Assembly: GCA_905182285.1 (NCBI GenBank)
Contig: CAJJAY010000018.1
Coordinates: forward strand, 1-64,000
Reading direction: 5' to 3'
DNA from: an uncultured Amylibacter sp.
GTDB taxonomy: Bacteria > Pseudomonadota > Alphaproteobacteria > Rhodobacterales > Rhodobacteraceae
Length of the DNA stretch: 64,000 nt
A program made the position numbers and the translations under genes. The notes beneath the pieces were generated by a model. That model did not search any database, was not told the origin of the DNA, and saw only the letters and a program-made list of their open reading frames with translations. Of this stretch, positions 18,345 through 27,885 are shown in pieces. How positions within the stretch are numbered: the first letter of the stretch is position 1; each line of letters begins with the position of its first letter.

Positions 18345-19349
18345 ATGAAAAATCAATTAGCACCATTTCCTTTGTCACGTCCCAGAAGGCTTCGCCAATC
18401 TGATTGGATGCGCAGAATGGTATCTGAAACTGTCATAAGTCCTGATGATTTCATATACCCAATGTTTATTTGCGAAGGTGATAATATTACAGACCCAATC
18501 CCTTCAATGCCCGGCATAAGTAGATTAAGTATTGATATGGCAATTGAAATGGCAAATCACGCTGCAAATGTAGGAATACCAGCAATTGCACTATTTCCTT
18601 ATACCGAAAATGATAAGAAAAATCAAAATTGTACTGAAGCATTTAATCCTGATAACTTAGTGAATCGTGCGACTAGAGCAATTCGTGCAGCTGTTCCTGA
18701 TATCGGAATAATGTTAGATGTTGCATTAGATCCCTATAATTCTGATGGACATGATGGTATTTTAAGAGATGGAGAAGTTATTAACGACGAAACTTTGATG
18801 GCATTGGAAAAGCAAGCTATTATTCAAGCCGAAGCTGGGGCTAATATCTTAGGCCCATCTGATATGATGGATGGTCGCATTGGAATTATTAGATCAGCAT
18901 TAGAGTCTAATGACTTTCAAAATGTTGCTATCATGGCGTATTCTGCAAAATTTTCATCAGCATATTATGGTCCATTTCGTGACGCTGTTGGCGCATCTGG
19001 AGCTTTAAAAGGTGACAAAAAAACATACCAATTAGACCCAGCCAACACCAATGAAGCACTGAGAATGATTCAACGTGATCTATCTGAAGGTGCAGATATG
19101 GTGATGGTAAAACCTGGAATGCCATATTTAGATGTTTGCCAAAGAATAACTAACGAAATATCAGCACCTTGTTTTGCTTATCAAGTGTCTGGTGAATATG
19201 CTATGATAGAAGCAGCAGCACAAAATGGTTGGATAGATAGAGACAAAGTTATTAGTGAAAGTTTGCTTTCTTTTAAACGTGCTGGCTGTGCAGGAATATT
19301 AACATATTATGCAATAAAAATGGCAGAGATACTTGATAGCCCAATATAA
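18345..19349 (+). CDS. hemB: Porphobilinogen synthase (delta-aminolevulinate dehydratase)
   Basis: Condenses two 5-aminolevulinate molecules to porphobilinogen in haem synthesis. The two Schiff-base lysines are visible at Lys202 (YSAKFSSAYYGPFRD) and Lys256 (VMVKPGMPYLD). The segment that holds three zinc-binding Cys in other bacteria and animals here reads DVALDPYNSDGHDG, with no Cys, so this is the Mg/K-dependent form usual in alphaproteobacteria. At 334 residues it is normal in size. An AGAGGG lies just upstream of the ATG. It is divergent from mfd across a 132-bp gap. Confidence 0.97.
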   Translation: MKNQLAPFPLSRPRRLRQSDWMRRMVSETVISPDDFIYPMFICEGDNITDPIPSMPGISRLSIDMAIEMANHAANVGIPAIALFPYTENDKKNQNCTEAFNPDNLVNRATRAIRAAVPDIGIMLDVALDPYNSDGHDGILRDGEVINDETLMALEKQAIIQAEAGANILGPSDMMDGRIGIIRSALESNDFQNVAIMAYSAKFSSAYYGPFRDAVGASGALKGDKKTYQLDPANTNEALRMIQRDLSEGADMVMVKPGMPYLDVCQRITNEISAPCFAYQVSGEYAMIEAAAQNGWIDRDKVISESLLSFKRAGCAGILTYYAIKMAEILDSPI

Positions 19350-19454
19350 TTTGCAATTGATAATCAATATAGGTGACATGTTTTTTTGTTTAATGTATAA
19401 TTAATTAAATTCACCAAAGAGTGGAAAATAAAGCAGTTTTACAGGAGATTTCAA

Positions 19455-20012
19455 ATGCGTAAATCAACAAGAAGATCTTTCATAATTGGTTCAACCGCTG
19501 GAGTAATAACTTCATCGATAAGCTCACCCGTTATTGCAGCTAGCCGAAGTCGAATTGATAGTCGTGTCGAAATCGCAATGAGACAATTGAAAAATTTAGG
19601 GCCTCAATTTGGGAACTTAATCGATAGTTCCGCGGGCATACTAATAATGCCAAGAATTAGACGAGGTGGAATAGGATTTGGAACATCATATGGTGAAGGA
19701 TCACTTCTTATTGGTCGCGCTCCTGTTGAGTATTATTCAATTGCCTCAGCATCATTTGGTCTTCAAATTGGATTGCAAAGATACTCTTCTGCGATGTTCT
19801 TTACTTCTGAAAAAAGTTTAGAACGTTTTCGTCGTCAAGATGGTTGGACAGTTGGAGCAGACCTTGGTTATACTTTAATTGATCAGGGCGATGTTGTTGA
19901 TATTGATAGCAATACATATTTAGACGATGTTTATGGTGTAATTTTTGGCCAGGAAGGCCTTCATTTTGGTGTTAGCTTTGAAGGTTCTAAATATTCTAGA
20001 ATAGTTCGTTAA
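19455..20012 (+). CDS. SYLF-domain (Ysc84-like) lipid-binding protein with Tat-like signal
   Basis: A 185-residue exported protein. The N terminus RKSTRRSFIIGSTAG resembles a twin-arginine signal peptide, with likely cleavage after VIAA near residue 29. The rest is a SYLF domain: SSAGILIMPRIRRGGIGFG, then YYSIASASFGLQIGLQ and FTSEKSLERFR, then a late VYGVIFGQEGLHFGVSFEG. SYLF proteins bind phosphoinositides in eukaryotes; in bacteria the role is unknown, probably envelope-associated. It sits 105 bp after hemB and ends 22 bp before the convergent rpe stop. Confidence 0.87.
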   Translation: MRKSTRRSFIIGSTAGVITSSISSPVIAASRSRIDSRVEIAMRQLKNLGPQFGNLIDSSAGILIMPRIRRGGIGFGTSYGEGSLLIGRAPVEYYSIASASFGLQIGLQRYSSAMFFTSEKSLERFRRQDGWTVGADLGYTLIDQGDVVDIDSNTYLDDVYGVIFGQEGLHFGVSFEGSKYSRIVR

Positions 20013-20034
20013 TTTAATTTTTTTTAAATCTTTA

Positions 20035-20718
20035 TTAAATACAAGATTCTTTTAAATCTTTAATATTTTTTTGATATTTATCAGTTGAACCATCCTTAAA
20101 TACAGCAGATCCCGCCACTAAAACATTTGCACCAGCATTCCAACATATTGGTGCAGTAATAGGATCAATGCCACCATCTACCTCAAGCCAAATAGAGCGA
20201 TCACCTATCATTTTTCTTGCTGCAGATATTTTATCAATCATTGAATGTGTAAATTTTTGCCCACCAAACCCAGGGTTAATAGTCATTATCAATATTAAAT
20301 CAATTTTATCTAAACAATATTCAATAACTGAAAGAGGCGTCGTAATGTTTAATGCTACTCCAGCCAAACATCCATGAGATCTAATAGCTTGTAATGATCG
20401 ATCCAAATGTGGACCAGATTCTGCATGCACTGTTATAAAGTCAGATCCAGCTTTTGCAAAAGCTTCAATATATGGGTCTGCAGGTGAAATCATGAGATGC
20501 ACATCCATTACAGTTTTAACATGTGGACGAATTGCTGCCACAACGTTTGGTCCAATTGTTAAATTTGGAACAAAATGGCCATCCATAGGATCTACGTGAA
20601 TCCAATCAGCTCCAGCCTCTTCAACACACTTAATTTCATCACCTAATTTTGCAAAATCAGCAGAAAGTATTGATGGTGCAATAATTAATGGCCTACTGTG
20701 ATCAAATTTTATAGTCAT
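20035..20718 (-). CDS. rpe: Ribulose-phosphate 3-epimerase
   Basis: Interconverts ribulose 5-phosphate and xylulose 5-phosphate in the pentose-phosphate/Calvin pathways. The 227-residue TIM barrel carries [15 protein letters not shown], the metal/substrate motif [35 protein letters not shown] and VDGGI. The ATG is normal. The gene stands alone, divergent from the acylase gene and convergent with the SYLF gene; no carbon-fixation gene is adjacent, so a pentose-phosphate role is most likely. Confidence 0.97.
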   Translation of the reverse strand: MTIKFDHSRPLIIAPSILSADFAKLGDEIKCVEEAGADWIHVDPMDGHFVPNLTIGPNVVAAIRPHVKTVMDVHLMISPADPYIEAFAKAGSDFITVHAESGPHLDRSLQAIRSHGCLAGVALNITTPLSVIEYCLDKIDLILIMTINPGFGGQKFTHSMIDKISAARKMIGDRSIWLEVDGGIDPITAPICWNAGANVLVAGSAVFKDGSTDKYQKNIKDLKESCI

Positions 20719-20838
20719 AAGAATTCCTATATTTATTTATCAATCTATCTTTAATTAGCTATCCTCAATCAGTCCAGAGCCATTATTCTTGCTCATAAGT
20801 AAAACGCCTGATAATTATAATTAAAATGGAATATAGTT

Positions 20839-23304
20839 ATGTTAAAATCTTTTAAATGGTTATTCAGAATATTTTTGATACTATCTGCAATTGCCTTTAC
20901 AGGACTGATTTTATTATATTATTTTGCAATTAGCTCAATTCCAGATTATAGTAATACTTATACTTTAGACAATGAAATTAAAGATATTGAAATTGTACGT
21001 GACAATAAAGGTGTTCCTCATATCTTTGGCTCTTCCGATAAAGATGTCTATTTTGGATTAGGTTTTTCTCATGCACAAGATAGATTATGGCAAATGACAT
21101 TAATGCGAAGAACTGCTCAAGGTCGTTTGTCTGAAATATTCGGAGAAGAAACTTTAAAGTCGGATGAGTTTATTAGAAGGTTAGGAATTTATGATATTGC
21201 AAGGTCATCCTTACAATACCAATCACCAGAAGCCATTAATGCTTTATTAGCATACTCTGAAGGCATTAATGCATGGTTAAAAATACTCAGTAAAAATGCG
21301 TTGGGGCGTGGAGCCCCTGAATTCTTTTTATTTAAACCTGAAATTGAACCTTGGTCACCAACTGACAGTCTAGCTATACTTAAACTTATGGCTATCAAGT
21401 CCAGTGATCACTTGGAATCAGAAATATTGCGTGCTCAAATTTCATTAATGATAGGTAACAAAAAAATTCAAGATATATTGCCTGATGATCCAAGTCTTCA
21501 AAAAAAATCTTTACTAGAATTTAGCAATATATTTAATCAACAACGAAATATTGACATTAATTTATATGAAAGAGATAAATTTGATAGTTTAGGACAATTT
21601 AAAAATATACCAGCATCAAATATTTGGGCAGCCCATCCAAAACGAACCACGGCAAAATCAAGTTTACTTGCTGCAGACCCACATAACAACTTATCAGCTC
21701 CAGGGTATTGGTCACTTGCAAGGTTAGAACTAAACAGAAGTGGAGTAATTGGTGCCACTATTCCTGGTCTACCTATAATCATGTCTGGAAGATCTAAAAA
21801 CCTTGCATGGGGTTTTGCTTCAGGAAGCGGTGATGATACAGACATATATATAGAAGAATTAAACCCATTAAATGTAAATGAATATAAGAATAAAAGTAAA
21901 TTCGTTCCATTTACTTCCAAAAAAGAAATTATAAAAATATATAATGAAACAAGTAAAACTATAGATTTATTATGGGCTAATAATAGGCCAGTCATACCAA
22001 ATAATTTTTATGATATTAATCAAATAATGCCAGAAAATAAAGTTGCGAGTATAAGATCTACCGCACTTGAGCCATTTGACAAATCTTTTAGCTCATTATT
22101 TCATATGATGTCAGAAACAAATTTAAACTCAGCACAGAACCAATTTGAAGACTTTGTCGCTCCTATTTATAATATGGTTTTAGCCGATAGAAATAACATT
22201 TCACTAAAAGTAATTGGAAAAATTCCAAAAAGAAATATTAATCATGTTGGGCAAGGGAGAATACCGTCTCAAGGTTGGCTGGAAAGAAATCAATGGGAAG
22301 GGTATTTTAGCTATGAAGAAAACCCGGGTATAACTAATCCTGAAGATGGGATTGTTGCAAATACAAACAATAAAACAACAGACAAAAAATTTCCAAATCA
22401 TATTACACATAGATGGGGTGATAATTACAGAATTAAACGTTTGTCAAAACTTATGAATGAAAGAAAAATTCATACCCGTGATAGCTTTATGGAAGCACAA
22501 TTAGATACCATTTCAATAGCAGCAAGAACTATTTTGCCGCTCATTGCAAAAGAACTTTGGTATACAGATAAAATAAAAAACAATACAAAGAAAAACATCT
22601 TAGCATCTCAAGCACTCAATTTGCTTGCAGATTGGAATGGTGAAATGAATGAACATATGCCTGAACCACTCATATATAGTTCTTGGATTTCTCACTTTCA
22701 AAAATTTCTGATTCGAGATGAATTAGGATCACTTTCAGTTAAATTTAATCAAATTGATCCAATATTTTTAGAACGCGTTTTACGTGATATTAATAATGCA
22801 TCGAGTTGGTGTGATGTTATTCAATCATCAAAGATAGAAACATGTGATGAAATTGCCGTACAATCTCTTATTTCTGCAGTAGATGAGTTATCAAAAGTGT
22901 ATGGAAATAACATAGAAAATTGGCAATGGGGTGAAGCTCATACAGCCAATCACAAACATCAAATTTTTGGCTCAATGCCAATATTTGGATGGTTATCAAA
23001 TATTAGCCAAACAACTTCAGGCGGTGATAATACCTTAATGCGAGCTAAAATTAGCAATTTTGGCATAAACCCATTCGAGAATGTTCATTCAGCCGGATAC
23101 AGAATGATAGTAGATTTTTCTGATTTAGAAAGTTCACTATTTATTATTTCAACAGGACAATCTGGACATATATTATCAAATCAATACGATAATTTAGCCA
23201 ATCTTTGGAAGCGTGGGGATTATATTCCGATGGTTCTTGACCCAAAATTGGCGCGTGCAGGATCATTAGGCACAACAATATTAAAACAAAAGTTAGCTAA
23301 TTAA
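20839..23304 (+). CDS. Penicillin acylase family (Ntn) amidohydrolase
   Basis: An 821-residue Ntn-hydrolase precursor of the peptidase S45 family. It has one N-terminal hydrophobic segment (about residues 9-32), then VRDNKGVPHIFGSSDKDVYF and SHAQDRLWQM, typical of the alpha chain. The likely autocatalytic site and nucleophile are at Ser260 in IPASNIWAA, followed by LLAADPHNNL and PGLPIIMSGRSKNLAWGF of the beta chain. Members cleave amides such as penicillins or acyl-homoserine lactones; the substrate here is unknown. The hydrophobic segment has no clear signal-peptidase site, so it may stay membrane-anchored facing the periplasm. Confidence 0.88.
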   Translation: MLKSFKWLFRIFLILSAIAFTGLILLYYFAISSIPDYSNTYTLDNEIKDIEIVRDNKGVPHIFGSSDKDVYFGLGFSHAQDRLWQMTLMRRTAQGRLSEIFGEETLKSDEFIRRLGIYDIARSSLQYQSPEAINALLAYSEGINAWLKILSKNALGRGAPEFFLFKPEIEPWSPTDSLAILKLMAIKSSDHLESEILRAQISLMIGNKKIQDILPDDPSLQKKSLLEFSNIFNQQRNIDINLYERDKFDSLGQFKNIPASNIWAAHPKRTTAKSSLLAADPHNNLSAPGYWSLARLELNRSGVIGATIPGLPIIMSGRSKNLAWGFASGSGDDTDIYIEELNPLNVNEYKNKSKFVPFTSKKEIIKIYNETSKTIDLLWANNRPVIPNNFYDINQIMPENKVASIRSTALEPFDKSFSSLFHMMSETNLNSAQNQFEDFVAPIYNMVLADRNNISLKVIGKIPKRNINHVGQGRIPSQGWLERNQWEGYFSYEENPGITNPEDGIVANTNNKTTDKKFPNHITHRWGDNYRIKRLSKLMNERKIHTRDSFMEAQLDTISIAARTILPLIAKELWYTDKIKNNTKKNILASQALNLLADWNGEMNEHMPEPLIYSSWISHFQKFLIRDELGSLSVKFNQIDPIFLERVLRDINNASSWCDVIQSSKIETCDEIAVQSLISAVDELSKVYGNNIENWQWGEAHTANHKHQIFGSMPIFGWLSNISQTTSGGDNTLMRAKISNFGINPFENVHSAGYRMIVDFSDLESSLFIISTGQSGHILSNQYDNLANLWKRGDYIPMVLDPKLARAGSLGTTILKQKLAN

Positions 23305-24554
23305 ACCTTTAAGAACTGTGCTGCCTGCTTAGGTGTCCAAGTAACTGATAATTCAAAAAAATGCTCATTAGATTTTTCATTTTTTACTAAGTTATTTTTA
23401 TATAACCAAGCTCGCCTGCCACCTTCAGTTATTGCCAGTTTTACAATTTCAGAAATAGTAATTTCTTTTAAATTTTGATCAATTTGAAATAAAAGATCAT
23501 TTAAGCCATCTCCAGTCAAAGCTGATACTGTTCTAATTCTATCAGCTCTATTTGATATATTTTTTGCATTATTTAAATCATCATTAGATAATAGATCTGT
23601 CTTGTTCCAAACTTCTAATATATCATTTTTAGCATCATCTGATATCTCAAGATCTTCAAGAATATCATTAACGTCATTAGCTTGTGCATCCGTTTCTGGA
23701 TGTGAAATATCTCGAACATGCAGTATTAAGTTTGCATCTAATACTTCTTCAAGAGTAGCCCTAAATGCTGCAATCAATTGTGTTGGTAGCTCAGAAATAA
23801 AACCTACCGTATCTGATAAAATAATTTTTTGGCCAGAAGGAAGCTCTACTTCTCTCATTGTTGGATCTAAAGTTGCAAAAAGCATATCTTTTGCAAAAAC
23901 TTTAGCACCAGTCATGTAATTAAATAATGTCGATTTTCCCGCATTAGTATAGCCAACAAGAGCTACGATAGGATAAGGAACTTTTTTTCTAGCAGACCTA
24001 TGCAATTCACGTGTCTTAACAACTTTTTGAAGTTGCTTCTTTAATCTAAGAATAGCATCATCGATTTGTCTTCTATCACTTTCTATTTGGGTCTCACCAG
24101 CACCACCAACAAAACTTAAGCCACCACGCTGTCTTTCAAGGTGAGTCCATGAGCGCACCAAACGTGAGCGTTGATAATTTAGCGCAGCTAAATCAACTTG
24201 AAGAACTCCCTCACGTGTTTGAGCTCTATCACCAAATATTTCTAAAATTAACCCTGTTCGGTCTAAAACTTTTAGGTTCCATTGCTTTTCAAGGTTTCTT
24301 TGTTGTATCGGTGTTAATGGCCCGTCAATGATTACTAAATCAATTTCATGGTTTTTGAATACTTGGGCTAACTCATCTAGCTTACCTGATCCAAAAAGCG
24401 TACCAGCATTTGGTTTTTTTAATGGAATAACTGCTTGGTGTAATATTTCTATATCTAAAGCGTTTGCTAAAGAAACAGCTTCATCTAAAGAATGTTCAGG
24501 AGTTCGCCGTTTATTAGAAATTAATAAATTCGGATGTAGTACACTTACATGCAT
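23301..24554 (-). CDS. hflX: Ribosome-associated GTPase HflX
   Basis: A 417-residue GTPase that splits or rescues stalled ribosomes under stress. The N-terminal HflX domain has NAGTLFGSGKLDEL and DGPLTPIQQRNLE; a coiled region with LERQRGGLSFVGGAGETQIE follows. The G domain has the P-loop GYTNAGKST and the G3 box SDTVGFI. It begins 3 nt after the hfq stop on the same strand, the familiar hfq-hflX pair. Its stop overlaps the acylase stop by 4 bp tail-to-tail. Confidence 0.96.
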   Translation of the reverse strand: MHVSVLHPNLLISNKRRTPEHSLDEAVSLANALDIEILHQAVIPLKKPNAGTLFGSGKLDELAQVFKNHEIDLVIIDGPLTPIQQRNLEKQWNLKVLDRTGLILEIFGDRAQTREGVLQVDLAALNYQRSRLVRSWTHLERQRGGLSFVGGAGETQIESDRRQIDDAILRLKKQLQKVVKTRELHRSARKKVPYPIVALVGYTNAGKSTLFNYMTGAKVFAKDMLFATLDPTMREVELPSGQKIILSDTVGFISELPTQLIAAFRATLEEVLDANLILHVRDISHPETDAQANDVNDILEDLEISDDAKNDILEVWNKTDLLSNDDLNNAKNISNRADRIRTVSALTGDGLNDLLFQIDQNLKEITISEIVKLAITEGGRRAWLYKNNLVKNEKSNEHFFELSVTWTPKQAAQFLKV

Positions 24555-24557
24555 AAA

Positions 24558-24803
24558 TTATTCCGATTGAGGTTCTTCACCATCATATAAGACAACAGGT
24601 TGAGCTGGCATAATAGTAGATATCGCATGCTTATAAACCAATTGAGATTGACCATCTCTTCTTAACAAGACACAAAAGTTGTCAAACCAACTAATATTAC
24701 CCTGTAATTTAACGCCGTTAATAAGAAAAATCGTTACAGATATTTTTGCTTTTCGTACATGATTTAAGAATGCATCTTGCAAGTTTCTATTATCATTAGC
24801 CAT
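24558..24803 (-). CDS. hfq: RNA chaperone Hfq
   Basis: Hexameric Sm-like protein that pairs small RNAs with mRNAs. The 81 residues carry the N-terminal [14 protein letters not shown], the Sm1 region [20 protein letters not shown] with DNFCVLL, and the Sm2 motif [11 protein letters not shown]. The C-terminal tail is short, as in other alphaproteobacteria. It is followed after 3 nt by hflX. A 130-bp AT-rich gap separates it from trkH upstream, so it probably has its own promoter there. It is the likely partner of the candidate small RNA near 11.6 kb. Confidence 0.98.
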   Translation of the reverse strand: MANDNRNLQDAFLNHVRKAKISVTIFLINGVKLQGNISWFDNFCVLLRRDGQSQLVYKHAISTIMPAQPVVLYDGEEPQSE

Positions 24804-24933
24804 TGTGACTGCCTTTTTTTATTAATTGCATTAACTGATGATGGAGCTCGTTAAATATGTAAAGCAATATTTTATAATAAAGCCTAAAATCGTAAATATA
24901 TGTCTTATTTTTGCAAAAATTCCAACAGTTAGG

Positions 24934-26442
24934 TTATTTCAACCAATAATTTGGATTAAATAAGGCAATTACAGCTAACGCTTCTAACCTACCAAGAACC
25001 ATGGCTATACAAAAAATAGCTTTTGCCAGATCTGACAGGTTTGAATAATATAAAGTACCATCACCAGCTACATTAACAAGAGGGCCTATCGTAGATAAAC
25101 CAGATATTGCTAATATTAAACTATTTTCAAATGTTATTCCTGAAAAAGAAAACCCAAGTATAATCATTGCTAAACTTACTATAAACAACATAAAAAATAT
25201 CCAAGCTGCGTATGCACCTTCCCTACGAAAGCTTCGTGCTTTATTTCCTGCTCCTGCAACTGAATGTGGATAGCTTAATCGTGTCATTTCTCTTACACCA
25301 TGTTTGTAAAGTACATAGACTCTAAGTAACTTAACTCCTCCAGCTGTGGTTGCTATACCGCCACCAAGTACTGATAGACCCATCAGAATTATCCCAGGAG
25401 TACCCAATCCAGACCAAGCTTGCGAAACATTCCAATATTTACTTTCAAAACCTGTGGTAGTTAAGAAGGACATCACCATAAATACACCACCCCAAAAAGC
25501 AGATAATGCAGTAAAAAAATCAAAGTTTTCAGAAATATCAATAGCCCCAAACCAATGCCTCATAAACAATAATGATGGAATTGATACAATTAGTAAAAGC
25601 ATGATATTTACTTCCTTATCACGCTTTAATCGCCGATATCCTTTTCCTTCTGAGTCTTGTTGATACATAAAGCGAGATATTGAAAATATTAAAAAAATCA
25701 CAATTATCATTTCGCCTATTATTCCAGAATTTGTTCCATCAATACCGTTAACATTACTAATTCCACTTGTCGAAAAAGTGCTCATTGAATGAATTACTGC
25801 AACTAGTGGCCTATCACCGCTAATAATTAATATTATACTCATTAAAATAGTTAAGAAAAAATAAACAGGTGAGATTAAAATTGTATATTTGAATATTCTA
25901 GATCTTATATTTGCTCGTTTTATTTGAGTTTTTAAATCTTTTGAATTTTGTTTTTGCATATAGACATCGAACCCACCCAATCCAGCAGGTTGAAAAATAG
26001 ACAATGCAGCAATCAACATTAATAATCCGCCAAACCAAGCTATTAACGCCCGCCATAAATGTATAACATCTGGAATTTTATCATTATTATCAAAAATAGA
26101 AGCCCCAGTTGTAGTGAAAGACGATAGCATCTCAAAATATGCGTCAAAAAAACTAATATTTATTACTAAATGATTTAATGGGGCAGCCATAAACATTGGT
26201 AATATTACAAAGCAGCAAAATAAATCAAAAATATTTGATACTATCTTATTTTGCAATCTCTTTGATGAAAATGCGATGCCCAATAAAACACAAATAATAA
26301 GAAAAAACGTTCCATGATAAAAGAAAGTTCTTGCGTAAAGCCATTGGTCTAATCTTGCTGAAAAAAATACTGGAATGTACATTGATAGAGAAGTTATCCC
26401 TAACATTAATACAAAGAGTGGTTGATTTTTAAAAATAACCAT
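24934..26442 (-). CDS. trkH: Trk potassium uptake membrane subunit
   Basis: A 502-residue inner-membrane protein with repeated helix-pore-helix units. Pore/filter stretches are visible at FTTTGASIF, FSTSGISNV, LTTTGFESKYWN and LSTIGPLV, four in all as expected for TrkH/KtrB. It imports K+ with TrkA as the cytoplasmic gating ring. It starts 2 nt after the trkA stop, so the two are one operon. In many alphaproteobacteria trkA alone or with trkH lies between ntrX and hfq, and the same order is kept here. Confidence 0.94.
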   Translation of the reverse strand: MVIFKNQPLFVLMLGITSLSMYIPVFFSARLDQWLYARTFFYHGTFFLIICVLLGIAFSSKRLQNKIVSNIFDLFCCFVILPMFMAAPLNHLVINISFFDAYFEMLSSFTTTGASIFDNNDKIPDVIHLWRALIAWFGGLLMLIAALSIFQPAGLGGFDVYMQKQNSKDLKTQIKRANIRSRIFKYTILISPVYFFLTILMSIILIISGDRPLVAVIHSMSTFSTSGISNVNGIDGTNSGIIGEMIIVIFLIFSISRFMYQQDSEGKGYRRLKRDKEVNIMLLLIVSIPSLLFMRHWFGAIDISENFDFFTALSAFWGGVFMVMSFLTTTGFESKYWNVSQAWSGLGTPGIILMGLSVLGGGIATTAGGVKLLRVYVLYKHGVREMTRLSYPHSVAGAGNKARSFRREGAYAAWIFFMLFIVSLAMIILGFSFSGITFENSLILAISGLSTIGPLVNVAGDGTLYYSNLSDLAKAIFCIAMVLGRLEALAVIALFNPNYWLK

Positions 26443-26444
26443 TA

Positions 26445-27821
26445 TTAGAAAAAATCAATATTAACTTGAAATAATCTCTCTACTTCAGAAACATCTTTTG
26501 ACAAAGTGAATATTATTACAATATCACCTTCTTCAATTTTTGTGTCACCTTCTGGTCTAAAAACTTTTCCATTTTTTTGAATGACACCAATTATTGAACC
26601 ATCAGGCCACTCTACATCTCTAATTTTTGATCCAACTATTGGTGAAGTCGACATTACTTGAGCTTCAATAACTTCAGCTTCAGCATCCCCAATTGAATAA
26701 ACAGCTCTAACACGCCCATGCCGAACATGGCGTAATATTGAAGAAACAGTTGTGGCCCTTGGGTTAACTGACGCATCTATATTTAATGGTTTCATGAGTG
26801 TTGTTAAAGTTGGGTCATTAATTAATGCTACTACCATTGGGCATCCTAGTGATTTTGCCCTGGCACACGCAAGAAGGTTAGTTTTATCATCATCAGTTAC
26901 AGCTAAAACTGTGTCTGTCTTTGAAATATTAGCTTCTTCTAAGAGCTCCATGTCTAAACCATCACCGTGTAAAACAATTGTTCGCTCAAGCTGGTCTGCT
27001 ATACGCTCTGCAGATTCTCTATTTGATTCAATTATTTTTGTATGAATCTTTACAGCATTACTTTCCAGTGCCTTAGCAACCATCAAGCCCACATTACCAC
27101 CACCTATAATTATAACACGATCTTGTTTTTTATTGGCTTTACCAAATAATTCTAGACACCTATCTTTATCATCTGAATTGGTACAAACATAGACCTGATC
27201 ATTCAAGAATAGCTGCTCTTGGCTGTCTGGAACTAACAATAATCCGTTACGTCTAATTGCTACCACATTTGCTCTTAGGTTAGGAAAAATTTCACTTAAT
27301 TGACGTAAGGGTGTATTCAAAACATTACATTCCTCAGTTAATATTAATCCCAATAATTCAGCTTTTCCTTCCATAAAAGGCTCAGTATCAAAAGTTGCAG
27401 GTGACCTAAGTTGGCGAAGAGCCTGAATTGCAACTTCTTTTTCAGGAGAAATAACGACGTCAATTGGCAAGTGATCTCTTTGATATAAATCAGAATAGAT
27501 TGCGTCAAGATACGATTGACCCCTCAACCGTGCTATTTTTCTTGGGATTTTAAAAACAGAGTGCGCCACTTGACATGTTACCATATTCACTTCATCGGAA
27601 TAAGTCGCCGCAATAATCATATCAGCATCAGCGGCACCTGCCATTGACAAAACATCAGGGTATGAAGCATTTCCAGCAATACCATTAACATCAAGAGTAT
27701 CCACTGCTCGAGCAACTAAATCTGAATTGTTATCTACGACAGTAACATCATTTTTTTCTGATGATAAATGACGGGCTATTTGCCAGCCAACTTGACCTGC
27801 ACCACATATAATTATCTTCAT
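26445..27821 (-). CDS. trkA: Trk potassium transporter nucleotide-binding subunit
   Basis: A 458-residue cytoplasmic regulator with two RCK units. The N-terminal Rossmann site reads ICGAGQVGWQIARHL, and a second begins at IIIGGGNVGLMVAKAL. Each is followed by an RCK-C-type domain (RQLSEIFPNLRANVVAI and SPIVGSKIRDVEWPDGS). It binds NAD(H)/ATP and gates TrkH. The order is ntrX, then 64 bp with no clear terminator, then trkA and trkH, so read-through from the ntr genes is possible. Confidence 0.96.
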   Translation of the reverse strand: MKIIICGAGQVGWQIARHLSSEKNDVTVVDNNSDLVARAVDTLDVNGIAGNASYPDVLSMAGAADADMIIAATYSDEVNMVTCQVAHSVFKIPRKIARLRGQSYLDAIYSDLYQRDHLPIDVVISPEKEVAIQALRQLRSPATFDTEPFMEGKAELLGLILTEECNVLNTPLRQLSEIFPNLRANVVAIRRNGLLLVPDSQEQLFLNDQVYVCTNSDDKDRCLELFGKANKKQDRVIIIGGGNVGLMVAKALESNAVKIHTKIIESNRESAERIADQLERTIVLHGDGLDMELLEEANISKTDTVLAVTDDDKTNLLACARAKSLGCPMVVALINDPTLTTLMKPLNIDASVNPRATTVSSILRHVRHGRVRAVYSIGDAEAEVIEAQVMSTSPIVGSKIRDVEWPDGSIIGVIQKNGKVFRPEGDTKIEEGDIVIIFTLSKDVSEVERLFQVNIDFF

Positions 27822-27885
27822 CTATAGCTCCCAAAAAAACTTATAATTTTATATTCTTTAAATAATTCAAATTACAGCTTTATGA